Assembly (NCBI GenBank): GCA_003342895.1
Contig: PTFA01000370.1
Location: 146,479-210,478 of the forward strand
DNA: 64,000 nt
Origin: Casuarius casuarius
Taxonomy: Eukaryota; Chordata; Aves; Casuariiformes; Casuariidae
Reading direction: 5' to 3'
In this document: positions 36,401 through 48,300 of the stretch, one piece after another
Numbering within the stretch: position 1 is the stretch's first letter
Layout: every line of letters begins with the position of its first letter
Program-made: the position numbers and the translations under genes
The notes under the pieces: generated by a model
What the model was told of the DNA's origin: nothing
The model's input: the letters and a program-made list of their open reading frames with translations, nothing else
Databases searched by the model: none

Positions 36401-38539
36401 ATGCTCAGCTTCCGATGTGCAATGCAGATCCTCTTCTCCTCCTGCAGATCTGTTGCCGTGTGGATCAGCCTCCATCAATACAGGCTGGCTGAGTGTAGAA
36501 TCTCTTAATCACATCCTCCATCTATCCTGACCCTACAATCCATGGAGATCACCCTGGATTCTAGCAAACCCCACTGAAATACTTGGCTCCCAGCACAGAA
36601 TTTCCATAGCAAGATGCTAACGGAAATACTACGCTCTCTCCGTGCTAAGCTTCCACAGAAGCGGTGGTAACCAAGACCCTTTGGAAATCACACNGGTCGT
36701 CTCCACAAGAGGTGGAGGTGGTCTGCCAACCTTTGGGGGCATCAAGTGCTTCTTGCTTTGTGTACACAGCCCTCAGCATGGCAGGGAGGGGCTGCCGCCT
36801 CTTGAATATAGAGAGGCCCTGATGCCCTTCACTGCATGGCTGAAGAAAAGAAAGCCCCTCCATTCATTCCTTCTGAGCAGGTTTTCCAGCCCCTCCCGTC
36901 TTGACCCTGATTGCTTATCAGCNGGGATATGTTTATCCGAAATCTTTCTTTTCTCCTTTTCACGTCTCCCCCTCCACCTCTTCCTTTCCTGCTTTTTTTT
37001 CCCACTGTTTCTCTCTCAGAGCAGCCCACATGCACACCCCCTTTCCAAGGCCAGGGCTGAGCTTGCAGAGGAGTGGAGCTTCAGACTAAACTTTAATTTG
37101 CACGCTCCGGTTTCAAGGGCACAAGACGTTTTCGGCTGTTGTTGTTCTCCACTACAGAACTGGAAGGTTCTGGTTTGTGCCACTGTCGACTGAGACAGCA
37201 CCAGAGCAATTACAGCGTGTTCCCTCCCTGTGGAATTCAGCANAGACCAGCTCCTTTTATAGCACGGCCGGACCCCCTCCAAGGGAATGCTCCGCCGTCC
37301 CTGATAGTCTTTTACATTCTCTGTCCCTGGCNCTGGCATGGCAGTGCTGCAACGTTGACCTCAAGCCCTGCAGGTCCTCTGAGTGGTTCCTAGAAAACCC
37401 TCCTGGCGCCTTGCCCGCAGAGGTATAGTCACAGCTCTGCTCTGGAAAGGCTCTGCCAGGCTTTGGCCTGCATCTCCCCAGAGTCCCTGCTGCCTCAGAG
37501 ACTGTGCNGGGACCAGCTCCCCAGGGACCTGACACTGGGGGGCTTAGCGTGACCCCTGCTTGCGCACACACCTCCAGTCACCCGTCTCCNGGAGCTCAGC
37601 ATGGTCACCACTTCATAGATCATTTGAGAATCCTTTTCATTATTCTAGGTTTTACCAAAGGCATGTCCATGCCATCCAAACCATTCCTACCCGCAGGATC
37701 CCTGGACAGACGTAGGGATGCAGGTAAGGAACTAATCTCCCGGTGAGGATCATCCAAGCGAGTGGTGACGGTCGGAGAGCAGAGCAGTGGGTGAGGCAGN
37801 AGGAGTCTTGCACTGCGACTGCCTGAGAGATATTTCTGCTGTGGAAAAGCTGGAGCCCTCTGGCCTCATGTCAATTAACAGCAACAGCCTTCTCCTGGTN
37901 ACGCTTATTAAATATGAAAAAGAGGAGGGGGGGAAAACACTCCAACACTTCAAACCTGTCTCTTGGCCCAAATCACATGGAAATACAAGGTACAAATGAG
38001 GATCTTCTTCTATCCTTGAATCCATGCCTTGTTTTATCTTTTAATCCTCTGTCTTTCTCTGAGAGCCCATNTCTCCTTCTTACTGTGAAGACATCCTTGA
38101 AGGCTTCTCTTTAGACTCACAGGAGCAGGATACTTCAAAGTACCTAACACAGTCTAGGAGACTGGGACTGGCAGGAAACCAGAGAGTCTCATACTCCCGA
38201 ATTGCTTGGATGCTTTGGGTGTCTTCAGCCCAAGGTCCATGGAGTGGTGACAAGATACCTTCGGGCTGCCTGCAATGTACCTTTAGTCCTGTCACTGCCT
38301 TCCCGAGGAAATGAGCTAGCCTGGAAAGGCGGAGTTACCAGGTGGGCAGAGGGCCAGTTTGGGAAGTGAGATGGGGTTTCACCTCCCGTCCCGGCGGTGC
38401 CCAGTGAGGTAAGGCAAGGATCTCCCCCNCCGTGAGAAAAGGACAGGGCAAGCATGGAGTGGAAAGAGCTCAGTGTTACCATGACTAANAAGGGGCCTTC
38501 TAATCTTGGGGATCAGATGATCTTTTCCATCACAGGACA
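36401..38539. other. Non-coding stretch, no gene seen
   Basis: No gene or classified repeat recognised. A C- and T-rich stretch lies at 36880-37020. Confidence 0.4.
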
Positions 38540-38870
38540 CAGATCTACTAATAAATTAAACAATGCCAAGCATCGATACTGGAACCTGATACATAGTTAG
38601 TGTGGTAGTTGGCACAGTTTTGGCCCAAACCAACTAGTGCTGACCTAAGCCATCCTAAAGCTGCAGCGGGCTATGTCTTTGTGCTCTGAGCGCAGGGGTG
38701 CTGCTTCACCCAGAGGGGGTTCAGATCGAGCACCCAGCCTTTTGGGGTGCCCCTCTGAACCCCATATGGGTGCAGGGAGCATGTGACCACAGCACAGCTG
38801 AGCCTGCTGATGTATCACTCCTCTTGCCCTGTTTCTTAAACCCTTTGCATAAACATTTGCTAGTGGCCAG
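38540..38870. mobile_element. Diverged MITE-like element, copy B
   Basis: The left end (ATCTACTAATAAATTAAACA near 38543) matches the left end of copy C at 54175 (ACTAGTAAATTAAATATTGG). About 80 bases in, TTGGCCCAAACCAACTAGTG followed by CTGACC matches TTGGCCCAGGCCGACTAGCA followed by CAGACC in copy C, at nearly the same distance from the end. The reverse complement of the right end (CTGGCCACTAGCAAATG) matches the left end of the same family. The length of about 331 bases is close to copy C. There is no coding potential. No convincing target duplication is visible, so the superfamily stays open. Confidence 0.5.
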
Positions 38871-39499
38871 GGTTAGGAAAGAGCATGTAAGCAGATAGAG
38901 CTCTGGTCTGACTCATTGCGGCCGCTCAGATGTTTTTTGCCCCGCTTTTCATGCAGATGAGCTCAGACCACGGCAGAGGTCAAACCAGCACGTGATACCT
39001 TTAAAAAGCCCAGAACTGAACCAGGTAGTTCTTCCCAAAAGCCTTTCCTGGAGAATGTTCTTTCTGCTCCTGGCCTATCCGGGCAGCATGGGAGTTTCTG
39101 TTTGCAGTGCGTGGAAAATGTAACAACTGCATGTCAAAAAATGCAGGGGAAGAAAGGACAACAACAGCAAAAAGCAGATGGCACAGAGTAGTTCTTGTTT
39201 ATCTGATACTGTGGCTTGCCAGGTTGCAGAGATCCTCTGGCCGAGCTTGGATGGGGAAGAAGGCTCCATTAGCTTCGTTGCCTTCATTCCCCATGTAGCG
39301 CCTTCTCCATACATTGCCACACCAGTCCCTCCACTACTTCCCCTGCCCCCCACCCCATTAGGACCCAGCGGGGCTGTCGGAAGCATAATGGAAGAGAGAG
39401 AGCTTTCATCCATCATAGACCTTGAAGAGTTCAGCGAGGCAGAGCCATCAGAGAGGAGAAACATTCCTCCGCGAATCCCCTCTTGTCTCTCGGGTGGGA
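38871..39499. other. Non-coding stretch, no gene seen
   Basis: No recognised gene. The two overlapping opposite-strand frames at 39075-39534 are anti-parallel shadows of one another without a domain. Confidence 0.4.
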
Positions 39500-39600
39500 A
39501 GGGGGAGGAGGAGGGAGAGATAAGGCCAAACTAATTTGTCTTTTTTAATTGGCTCAGAATACTTGAACGAAAGCTGGTTTGTTATCCTTGGCTTTGCTCT
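39500..39600. promoter_or_regulatory. Candidate conserved non-coding element
   Basis: GAGATAAGGCC (GATA core), CTAATTTG, TTTTTAATTGGCTCAG (homeodomain plus CCAAT-like) and GTTATCCTTGGC (GATA on the other strand) lie within 100 bases. They follow a G-rich run at 39495-39515. Low confidence without cross-species data. Confidence 0.18.
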
Positions 39601-41524
39601 GGCAGGCGTCCAGGATGTAGGGCAGAGACGGAGGCTTCTGAAGAGTTAACCTCTTCTAAATATCCTATTAGGATCCTCTCCATTTAGTGTAAGGACGATG
39701 TAAGCAGAGACAGAGTGGGAGGGCCTCTTCATCTTTCCTTTTTCCCCTTTTCTTTCAGAAATGCAGCCTTGGAAGGGACACAGGGACATGCAGAACACCA
39801 AAGGCCCAAGGGTGAGATTCTTCTGGTCAAGTTTTGTCATATGTGTTGTAAACATCCAGAGCCGAGCTAATCACCCCGAGCTCCCTTTGTAGTCAGCGAA
39901 GAGAGACAGGCACTTCTAAGGCACAGTTCCTCTCAGCCCAAGGCAGGCACCTCAGAGAGGTCAAATGATTCATGCCCGCTTGTCTGCAGTGACTGGAAAG
40001 CGAGCCTAGAGCTATTAGCTTGAATGCAGACATCCATTCAGTTGCACACATAGACACCTAATGCCCTCTGAGATGCTCTAGGGCCTCTGAGACATCTGCA
40101 CAGGACTCCCAGACATAACACCAGATCTATGGGAGACCTGTGCAGGTCTTGAAGAGCAGCTGGAGACTGAGGGCAGGTAAAATGGCACTCGATGACTATT
40201 CATGGGCAACCGAGTCAAGCTACTAAAGTCAAAGCAGATGACTCCTGCTCTGAATGTCTGGCCCTAGCTGGCCAAGTTTTGTCTACATGGCTGGAAAGAG
40301 CGGCTCCAAGGTCAGGTTTGAGGCCAGATCAGCTAGCCATCCATGACTTGTGTTTCCATGCTGTGACCCATTTATGCTGGAAGAAAGATCACCAGGTGCT
40401 TTAGAAAAAACTCAATGGCATATCTACAAGATCATTTAGGCATAAATGAGTGTTCTCCATCAGTCCTGGTGGTCATGATGTCAGACAGACCAAGGGATGC
40501 AAGACGCTTCATNCAAAGGTGCCAACTCTGTCTCCAGCCAGGTCAGATGAAGTGTGTACGTCTGAGTTCATACCATCTGCAAGGACCATATGGGCATGAG
40601 CGGCTGGGTCTTACAACAACCCTGGACTTTGCCAGGGCTCCTTATACAGGCAGCTCACTCTCAGTGTAGAGGTAGCTAGTAGGAAACCAGAGATGTTATA
40701 TGCTTTGGTTTCTTCTGATGCTCAGGTGGGTGTATCTTTGGTTTGCAGATGGTTACAGCCACAGGTCAAGGCCTGTGCCCTCAACATGTCTGGGAGCACC
40801 AGATTTGCTTTGGTCTCTGACAGCATTATTGCAAAGTAATTTCTCTCTTCAGGCCTTGCAACTCCACNAGGCAAAGAGGTGAGAGGCATTGCTCAGCAGC
40901 CTGACACACAGTTTGCAAGGTCTAGGGTTAATTCTGTACTCAGCTGTAAACTTCTCTTTGTAGAGTTGNCAGGCCTAATTGATTTAGGAGCCAAATTCCC
41001 ATTTCTCAAGGAACACTTATCTGGATTTCCGAAAACTGGAGCTTGCTTTCAGCCCTGAAACAGGAGGGTTAATGTCCTTTCTAGATGGTTTGCCATCTTA
41101 AATCATGTTAATTAACAATGTCATTTAATTCATATAAATGAATTTTTTGAAACCCGTTTTCCTATCAAATCTCATTATATATGCAGTTTAGGTGTGTTCT
41201 TCTGCTGTATGGAAGGGTCAGGGTTTAGAAGTCTAGCACAGTACTAATGTTTGTAGAGTTTTTTCTTGGATCTGTTGTAAGTAAAAGCCTACAAAGAGAA
41301 AAAGGAGAAAAAGTCTTGGAGAAATCTAGCAAAGCCTAGGATAGTACCGCCATGGTTGTATTTACCAGGGCTGGAAATCCCTGCCCCCCATGTTCATTGA
41401 CAAAGCCTATTAGAGTTCACCCAGTGCAACCCAAGTAATACCATCNAAAGACAGTCCCGTTTTGCTGGGTTTTGCCATTCTCAGATTTCTTAATCAGCTT
41501 GTTTGGCCGATACAGGCAAATACA
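39601..41524. other. Non-coding stretch, no gene seen
   Basis: No gene or classified repeat recognised. AT-rich at 41090-41180. Confidence 0.4.
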
Positions 41525-41612
41525 GAGAAATGCTGGTGTGGGACTCAGCAGAGCTAGGTCTAGTTCCCTGCTCCACCCCAAAAGTCCTGAGATGCCTGGG
41601 GCAAGTCACACC
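41525..41612 (+). mobile_element. MIR-type SINE 5' part, truncated at a CR1
   Basis: TGTGGGACTCAGCAGAGCTA, GGTCTAGTTCCCTGCTCCAC and TGCCTGGGGCAAGTCAC follow the order of the MIR head and early CORE ('gactcaggagacctgggttcaattcccagctctgcc...ttgggcaagtcac'). The similarity stops at about 41612, a few bases before CR1 sequence begins. This suggests that the CR1 inserted into or removed the rest. Confidence 0.52.
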
Positions 41613-41624
41613 GTACGGCAAAGC

Positions 41625-42130
41625 ACTGTGGGATTGGAAGGGGCTTCTTCAGGGCATCTAGCCCAGCTTCCTGCCTCAAGGCAGGGTCAACTCTACCTTC
41701 TTATCCTTGTCAGACATTGTTCTTAAGGATGCCGTAACGGAGATTTTCCCAGGCAATTCCTCCTTCCTATTTTTCCCTGTCCTTGGCTCCCTTCCTANCT
41801 CCTTTTTTTTCCTTTCATGTATTCGGAGACATGTCTCTCCTCAGGTGTCTCCGAGACTAACCAATTTCAGTGCTTCCTCCTTAATCTGCCTCCTTCTGCT
41901 CCTTTAGTCATTCTCTTTGTCTTTTTTTGGACTGTCCCTAGTTTGACCCCTTTTCCCTCGAAGCCCAGGGCCCAGGAGGGGGCCCAGCACTCCAGCTGAG
42001 GCCTTCCCAGCACCAAGGAGATAACTTCATAGCTAACTTCAAAGATAACATCATGACTCCACTGAGCTTCCCAAAGCTCAAACACTTCCCAGCTTGCCAA
42101 GGGGTTTGAAAATGCAGTTCCCATTACGAA
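41625..42130 (-). mobile_element. CR1 LINE 3' end, antisense copy
   Basis: The plus strand starts with the reversed CR1 terminus (GGGATTGGAAGGGGCTTCTT, CATCTAGCCCAGCTTCCTGC). It continues through GACATGTCTCTCCTCAGGTG and TCCTTTAGTCATTCTCTTTG to GGAGGGGGCCCAGCACTCCA and GCTGAGGCCTTCCCAGCACC, then AAGGAGATAACTTC. These are the standard antisense CR1 landmarks, including 'ggggcccaaaactg...ctccagctgaggcctcaccag'. No intact reverse transcriptase frame survives. It is one of the two clearest CR1 copies in the window, and the 3' terminus is near the left edge. Confidence 0.78.
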
Positions 42131-43099
42131 TGGAGACTGGGAATGGTAGTCAGTCTGCNGATGTGAGATGCCCACGTTTCACTGCTGACAGTCAGTGACC
42201 CAGCTGACCAAGCGTGGGTCTCTGCTGCTGAGCANACCAAGTAGCTGTGCAGTAGCTCCAGTCAATACTAAGGTGGGACTTGGTTATCACATGGGTGTCT
42301 AAAGCCATTTTAGGCACAGCGGACAATCCTGTTGCCATTCAGAGGGGTGTGAGTCTTTTGCTGTATCTGCTGGCCCTGTGTAGATGCCTCAGGTACCTTC
42401 AACATCACACCAGCTGCATCTGTTTGGCCAACTGTATCCTGTCTGAGGGTGTCCTGGACTACATGCCTAAAGGGCAGTTTAGACATCCTTCTGGCACTGA
42501 CCCGGAGAAATGTATCTGTCTTAATCCAGAGCTGAGTCCTGACCTGGGATGTCAAGTCTCCTAGACAGCTCCACACACTCCCTTGCTCTATTTTCACACC
42601 TAGCTTTTCCATTTCCATCTGTTTTCTGTGTGCGGGGCCAGGCCTCCCCTTGCCCAGCTTGGTGGAGGTTGAGAGCTCCTTCTGCATGGCAGGATCCCAT
42701 CCCTGAACACCCCCTGGCAGCAGGGCACTGAAGCACCTCACACCCTTGGTCCTCAGAAGAACCCCAACATTGGAGTGTCAAGACCTGCACCGAGAGAGAC
42801 GGTGAAACACCTTTGCCTCCACCTTATTAGCACATGGAGAGGANCCACCTCCTCCTGACCGGGGATGTGCCAGAAGCCGAGCAGAGCCCACGGCTTCCCA
42901 AAAATCCCCCCGCCTTCCTCCTCCCTTCCCCACGCCTTGCAACCCCCCAGCGGGCACCCCCAGGCTGCCTCCCCGGGCCCCGGAGCGCTGACAGTAACCA
43001 TGCCGCGGGGGGCTGTCAGTCAGCCCAAAGTTGGGCAGTGTCAGCCACAGTTCGCTGTAATCTCCCGGGGGGGAGAGCGGTGCCAGAAGTGACAGCTAC
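42131..43099. other. Non-coding stretch with a C-rich, CpG-bearing patch
   Basis: 42890-43080 is C-rich with several CpGs (for example around 43000-43015 and 43065-43080), but it is too short and uneven for a firm island call. No gene recognised. Confidence 0.35.
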
Positions 43100-43330
43100 C
43101 TTTATCCATGTCTCGGGCATATAAACAATATCGTGAAATAATGACAGGGGGAGCATAAGCATCAATATCCTTCAGCCGCTTTGCCCCCCTCTCTCCGCCC
43201 CAGAGTAAGTTCCTGGAAAGCCTCGTTTCCTAATACCTGGAGTTTCTTTGCTTATTAGCCTTATCTGCTGGAGCAAAGTACCTCAGTGAAAGACACTTTT
43301 TGGTGCTGTTTTTCAGAATGTTTTTGTAAT
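43100..43330. promoter_or_regulatory. Candidate conserved non-coding element
   Basis: Contains a FOX-like ATAAACAATA core at 43121-43130, GTGAAATAATGACAG, TTTCCTAATACC, and TTATCTGCTGG near 43261 (GATA core beside an E-box-like word). It sits immediately beside a CpG-bearing C-rich patch. No repeat signature. Suggestive composition only. Confidence 0.22.
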
Positions 43331-46300
43331 CCTTGCATTTATAGGCAAAGACAAGGAGATCAAAGCTGCCCAGGGTTTATAAAGCATGTCAGGCTGAAAG
43401 TTTGACATCAATTAAAGTGATATACACGTTGTCCAGATTTATGCAAAAACACTGATTTCCCCCTGTCCCCTGCCCCCAAACCAGCAAGACTTTTTTCAGT
43501 GACCTTCATTTCAGGTCCTGCTGATGAGTGATCGGAGATCTGAGAGCAGTGTGAAGGGGACTTGNTGCTTGGCAGTTCATTCCCACTACAAGTTCTGGCC
43601 CTGCTTGAGCTGAGTTTGGCGGTCTCAGCTACTTGCATTCACTCTCCTCGTGGCATGGTTAAAGTGGAAGCATCAGCAATTACAAATTATTCACTTGGAA
43701 TGTTTTTGGAAGAAGGGGGTGACACAGGACTGAAAATTGTGTTTTTCTCCTCAATCTTTTNTGGGGGTGTGGGGGAAATGGAGCACACCCATGGCTAGAT
43801 GGCTTGTGCGGGAAGGGGGGGATTTCAACTAGGACTGATATCTTCTGTTTCCCAGCGAGGAACCTTGACCCCTTCTCCAGCTTTCTTGCTGAAGCTGCCT
43901 ACTATATATAAAAATAAAAGTGACTAATAAACCGTAAAGGTAACCAGAGGGAGAGGAGGCTGGCCACCGTTTGTGCATCCCTATCAACGCAGTAAGATGG
44001 TGGGGACAGTGACCTCACTCTCCTCTGCCCTGGCACGTACTTCCTCTGGTCTTCTGAAATTTGCACTGCTTGTGCAAGGTAATAAAATATGGAGTAGCAA
44101 AACCTAACCTACAAGAATGTCTTGGAAAAGACTTANGGTGCTCAGCTGCTTTGTAGCTCCCCTGCCTTTGGAAATCTGGCCAACGGAGAAGATTGTGGTG
44201 GTGCTAAGGATTGGGAAAGGAGCTCCAATATGTCAGGAAAGAGTGAGCTTTTCCCCAGGAGGAGGAAGCCCCCCAGTCCCAGGGCTGCCACCACCTCTCA
44301 GCAGCTTTGGCAAGCCACGTGCTGCCTCGGTGTGCTTGGCCCTCTGATAGCAGGGGCTGCTGGGTGAAGCCGGCACGTTCCGCTCATGATTTTGTTCACC
44401 TCTGGTTTCTGGCCAGGCTGTAAATCATACGGGATCGTCTTCCTGTGGGTGCTTTGACAAAATATGAAAACAATCCAAAATATCCGACAACCTAAAAAAA
44501 GGTTCTGTATCTAAAAATGGCCAAAGGGAACGCAAGAGTGAGGATAANGAAAGCAAATTGGATAGTTCATCCGTAAATTAGATCTCGCTTTCATCTTGTT
44601 TTCCCTGCTGTGATTCAGATACCCTCCAAGTGTTTCCTGGCAATCCTCCTGCATTTTTAACATCATAATTCCGTTCATTTACCCCAGCGTTCACTGCTCT
44701 TCCTGTGCCTTGTGACCGATGGCTGATCGTAATGAACATTATTCCTCAAAAACAGAACGGGAGCTGACTGCCCCTTCATCCCTCCCTGAAACNAAGGAAG
44801 AAATACTCCAAAGGCACCTGTGACAATGAGAAATGGAAGAAAGAGCAAGAGGTGAAGAGACCATAAAGGGAATCGGAGTCTGGCTCCTGCTAGAGACACG
44901 CTCATTTGGGTTCCGACCTCCAATTGCATGGGCCGTGTCCTCCCCAGCAGCCCCAGGAATTGCCCTGAAGTGATGTTGCCTGTCACAGACTTGCTGCAAA
45001 TCTGATGGTGGTTTGGCCTTTCTGGGAAGGCCCCTGAGTGCAGCCCAAGGTGGCGTGTCTGCACTTTCAGCTCTAGAAGTCATTAGTCCTCGCATTTGTG
45101 GGGAAAAGGAAAAATTCTCCAGGATCACACTGCATGGCAAAGATACCTGAAAATCAACAATGTTTTTAAAACCTTGTGGTTTCCATGCTGATTTGATGAC
45201 TTCTTCAGGAACTTGGGGCATTGCATATGTGAAACTGCTGCAAAGCTGAGCTTTGCCTGCATGCTCCCAGGTTTCCCCTGATTGAGCCCAGGACATCTCA
45301 GGACATCTGAGACAAATTGAATTTTCATTTAATTTGTGGAAGAACTGGAGAGTTCTCAAATGGATTACATTGCTGACTCAAGCAAAAGCTGCTCCGTGAT
45401 TACCTGGAGCTGCTGGTCCAAAGAGGCAGATTCACATGAGCAACCAGTTTTGGAGAGAAGTGGAAGCAGAGACACTCTCAGAGCTGTCCTTTTGATCAAA
45501 GTGAGTGTTAGCAGCATTTAATAGGTGTTTGTGAGCAAACCCACCAGACCCTAAGGGTGTTCTCCCAGGTTTTACTCTCTGTGGTCAGGAAGCCGGTTTA
45601 AGGGAGTCTGGCCCTAGTGACATCTCCCAGGCCTGTGCCCCATGCAGCCAAACCCACCACTGCACCGAAGAAACTGTTTCTGGTGCTGTGTCATAAACCA
45701 CATCACTGGAATGATTGGGGATAACTAATTAAAAAGAAAAATAAAGGGATAAGTTCTGCTCTCAAAACAAAAAAAAGATGAGTCTTCACTTCCCCTGCAT
45801 TTCTGTTGATGCTCCTCAAACCAGCTTCGTCATCAGAGACAATGTCACCTAAAACTGTGCCCTGAGTCATGGAACAGCATCCTTTTCCAGACAGACACAT
45901 GCATGGTGACAGCAGCAGGACCTGACAGGTCTCAGAGCAGACCGTGTAGGAGGAATTGTATTTTTGGCATCCCCTTGGAGCAGCTGAATTCCTTAAAATA
46001 CTCGAGAAGGTATAGGATTTGATTGCAGAAAAAAACGGTCACTATGACTTATCTGGCACTATAACACGGGGAAGTACTGTGACAGTTTTAATTTCTCAGA
46101 CCACAGGGTTTAGGAACTACTGAAGTGAGACATGCATTGCAAGATGCTGCATATGGTGCTTTTAGGGAAGTGGGCTGAGTATGTTGCAATTTTTACCTTT
46201 GCTTTGAAAACAAAGAGGAAGAGGAGCAGAGCCATCCGTGATTCAGGAATTAATGTCCACCATAGAAAGCTTGGCTTTTAGTCCTTACTTTGTCATGAGT

Positions 46301-47999
46301 CACTTACCTGCTCTGTGACACAGCTATGTGATGGGAATAGCAGCTTCCGTCAGCTGCCAAGATTTTCCACTTCCTCCAAAAGAAACCCGGGGCTGGAAGA
46401 AGCCTCCCAGATCTTAAGAGACTCAGCCTCCTCTTGCAGGTTTCAACACCTCTTCCAGATCAAACTCCAACCTAAGGATAAGATTTATTCCTTTATTGCC
46501 CTTTCGTAGAAAAATATCTCAGCAAAGCAATTTTGCAGCTTTCACTTGCCCACATTGGCTCTGTTAAATGTGCCTTCCTAATATAATCACTGGAGATGTA
46601 GTCCACACAGTCAGCAGAGCCTGGCAAGGGATTCAGTTCACACTAGAGCAGATGCCTGCATCTGATCATCTGAACTGCTCTCCAGGCTCCACTGACTGCA
46701 CTGGCTAGGATGAATTTAGACACATATTAGATATTTATATATAGAATATAGACATTTAGCAGTTTGGGGGATCACTTGGTGTCTGTTCCAGCTGCTAGTC
46801 TAGAAGGGTGTCTGTCTCCAGTAGACCCTACCTCACATCTACCAGCTTGGTGCAGATCTCTCAGATACCCTGAAGCATCTGAAAGGTCACAAGATGCTTC
46901 TGTGAGAGCAGCTAGATCTCTGCATGTGGGTGTCTAATGTTGTGAGTCAAATCCTGGTGAAGTCATTTTTCTGGGAAGCGGAGACATTCTGCAGTGATAT
47001 TTGATGACATGCATGCAGCCCAGTTTGACTTTCAATCTTTCAGAGAAGCAATCTCTGAAAATGCCAGTAGCATTGTGAGTTGGTACAGCAGTTTTTGCAT
47101 CGTGGTGTCTTGACGCTGAAAATAGGCTGAGCGCAACACTCATGCACCCAATAGCTGATGCAAGATAGTGGCTTTCCACTACAGCTATCCTAGTTTGGAA
47201 ACAAACCAAAAGTTCCTATGGGACCCCATCTACAGCCCTTTTACTTATCATCAGAGCTATATAGGGGTCTTTGGATGTGCAGATTTTCTTGGAAAAAAAC
47301 GTAGTTTCTGCAGATACCAATGGCTCAGCATTTTCCACCTTTGGACTTGACTGTGAAAACTGATGTTTTGTCAATGAACTGAACTGAGTAGTCCAAACCA
47401 CTAGGGAAAGAAATACTAGTTACTGATCATACACAAGAAATACCAGAAGATTTTCTTTTCTTATGGCTTAACCATCTTCCTTACTTCCTACCCAAGGCAG
47501 AGCCCAGAAATTACTTTGGAGACAGATTCTGCTCATTTCTCATACAAGTTTTCTGAGAGCTTCAGTTTCTGTGAGTTGCATTACTCAGTCTATGCTAGTG
47601 TTTATTCCTTCTTACAAAGCCATGACTATCAAAATTCATTCTAGGAAAAAGGGGACAACACAGCCACCAGAGAGAGGAATACACAGAAGTTAGATGTTGT
47701 GTCTGTATTAGTGGGGTATGGGGCTGTAGGTTCACCTCTCTCGGGCTGCACTGATTCTTCTTTTGTTATCAGTAAAAGAATTATTGGGGACAATTCTTTT
47801 AAGAGTGAGATAGATTTTCATAGGATCACTTCCTCTCCCTGCATGCTGCTGGTTGTCTCTTGAGGAGTTTGGTCAAATAACCCCAGTATCACAAGACTGT
47901 CCACTGATGGATGAATGCCTTTGGAAATGGCTCTTGTCGATTATGGAGCATATTCTCTGGAAATGAATGTTTGAGAGAGATGATTTCTAATTAACACAG
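43331..47999. other. Non-coding stretch, no gene seen
   Basis: No gene or classified repeat recognised. The 206-residue minus-strand frame at 44739-45359 has no domain. An AT-rich run of TATA words lies at 46729-46760. AGGACATCTC/AGGACATCTG form a tiny direct repeat near 45290-45309. Confidence 0.35.
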
Positions 48000-48300
48000 G
48001 TGCAAGAAAGGGTAGCTAAGGGAAGGTGTCTGAAAGGTAGGCTTACAAGCAAGAACAGACTGAGAGGGTGTTTCTGTGCACTTAGTAAAATGATGTGGAG
48101 AAGAGGATGTGATTGGCAATTTAAGTCAAAAGACAAGGTTGGCACAGCCATGGAGAAACATACATTGCCTGTGAATAACTAGAGGTAAGAAATGCCAAAA
48201 TTGTGAGGGGTGGAAATAGACTCCCCATGGAAGCAGTGGGGACAAGAAATGGGGCCAGATTAGGATGGTGTGGGTGAGTTTCTCAAGGGACTGTATAGCA
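48000..48300 (+). mobile_element. Possible CR1-like 3' fragment
   Basis: TGAGGGGTGGAAATAGACTC, CCCATGGAAGCAGTGGGGAC and AAGAAATGGGGCCAGATTAG resemble the CR1 stretch 'ctggaacagcctcccaagggaagcagtggggacaagaaac...ggcttt'. The upstream half (48000-48200) is much less convincing. Treat as a partial, uncertain match. Confidence 0.35.

Noticed and set aside
44739..45359. 206-residue minus-strand frame
   Set aside because: No domain or family, contains an N, and has no supporting splice or promoter context.
46700..46940. Possible shared repeat with 40060-40180 and 42150-42320 (recurring 'gtgtctaa'/'gacacctaa' words)
   Set aside because: Similarity is limited to short words, without ordered spacing as seen for the MITE-like family.
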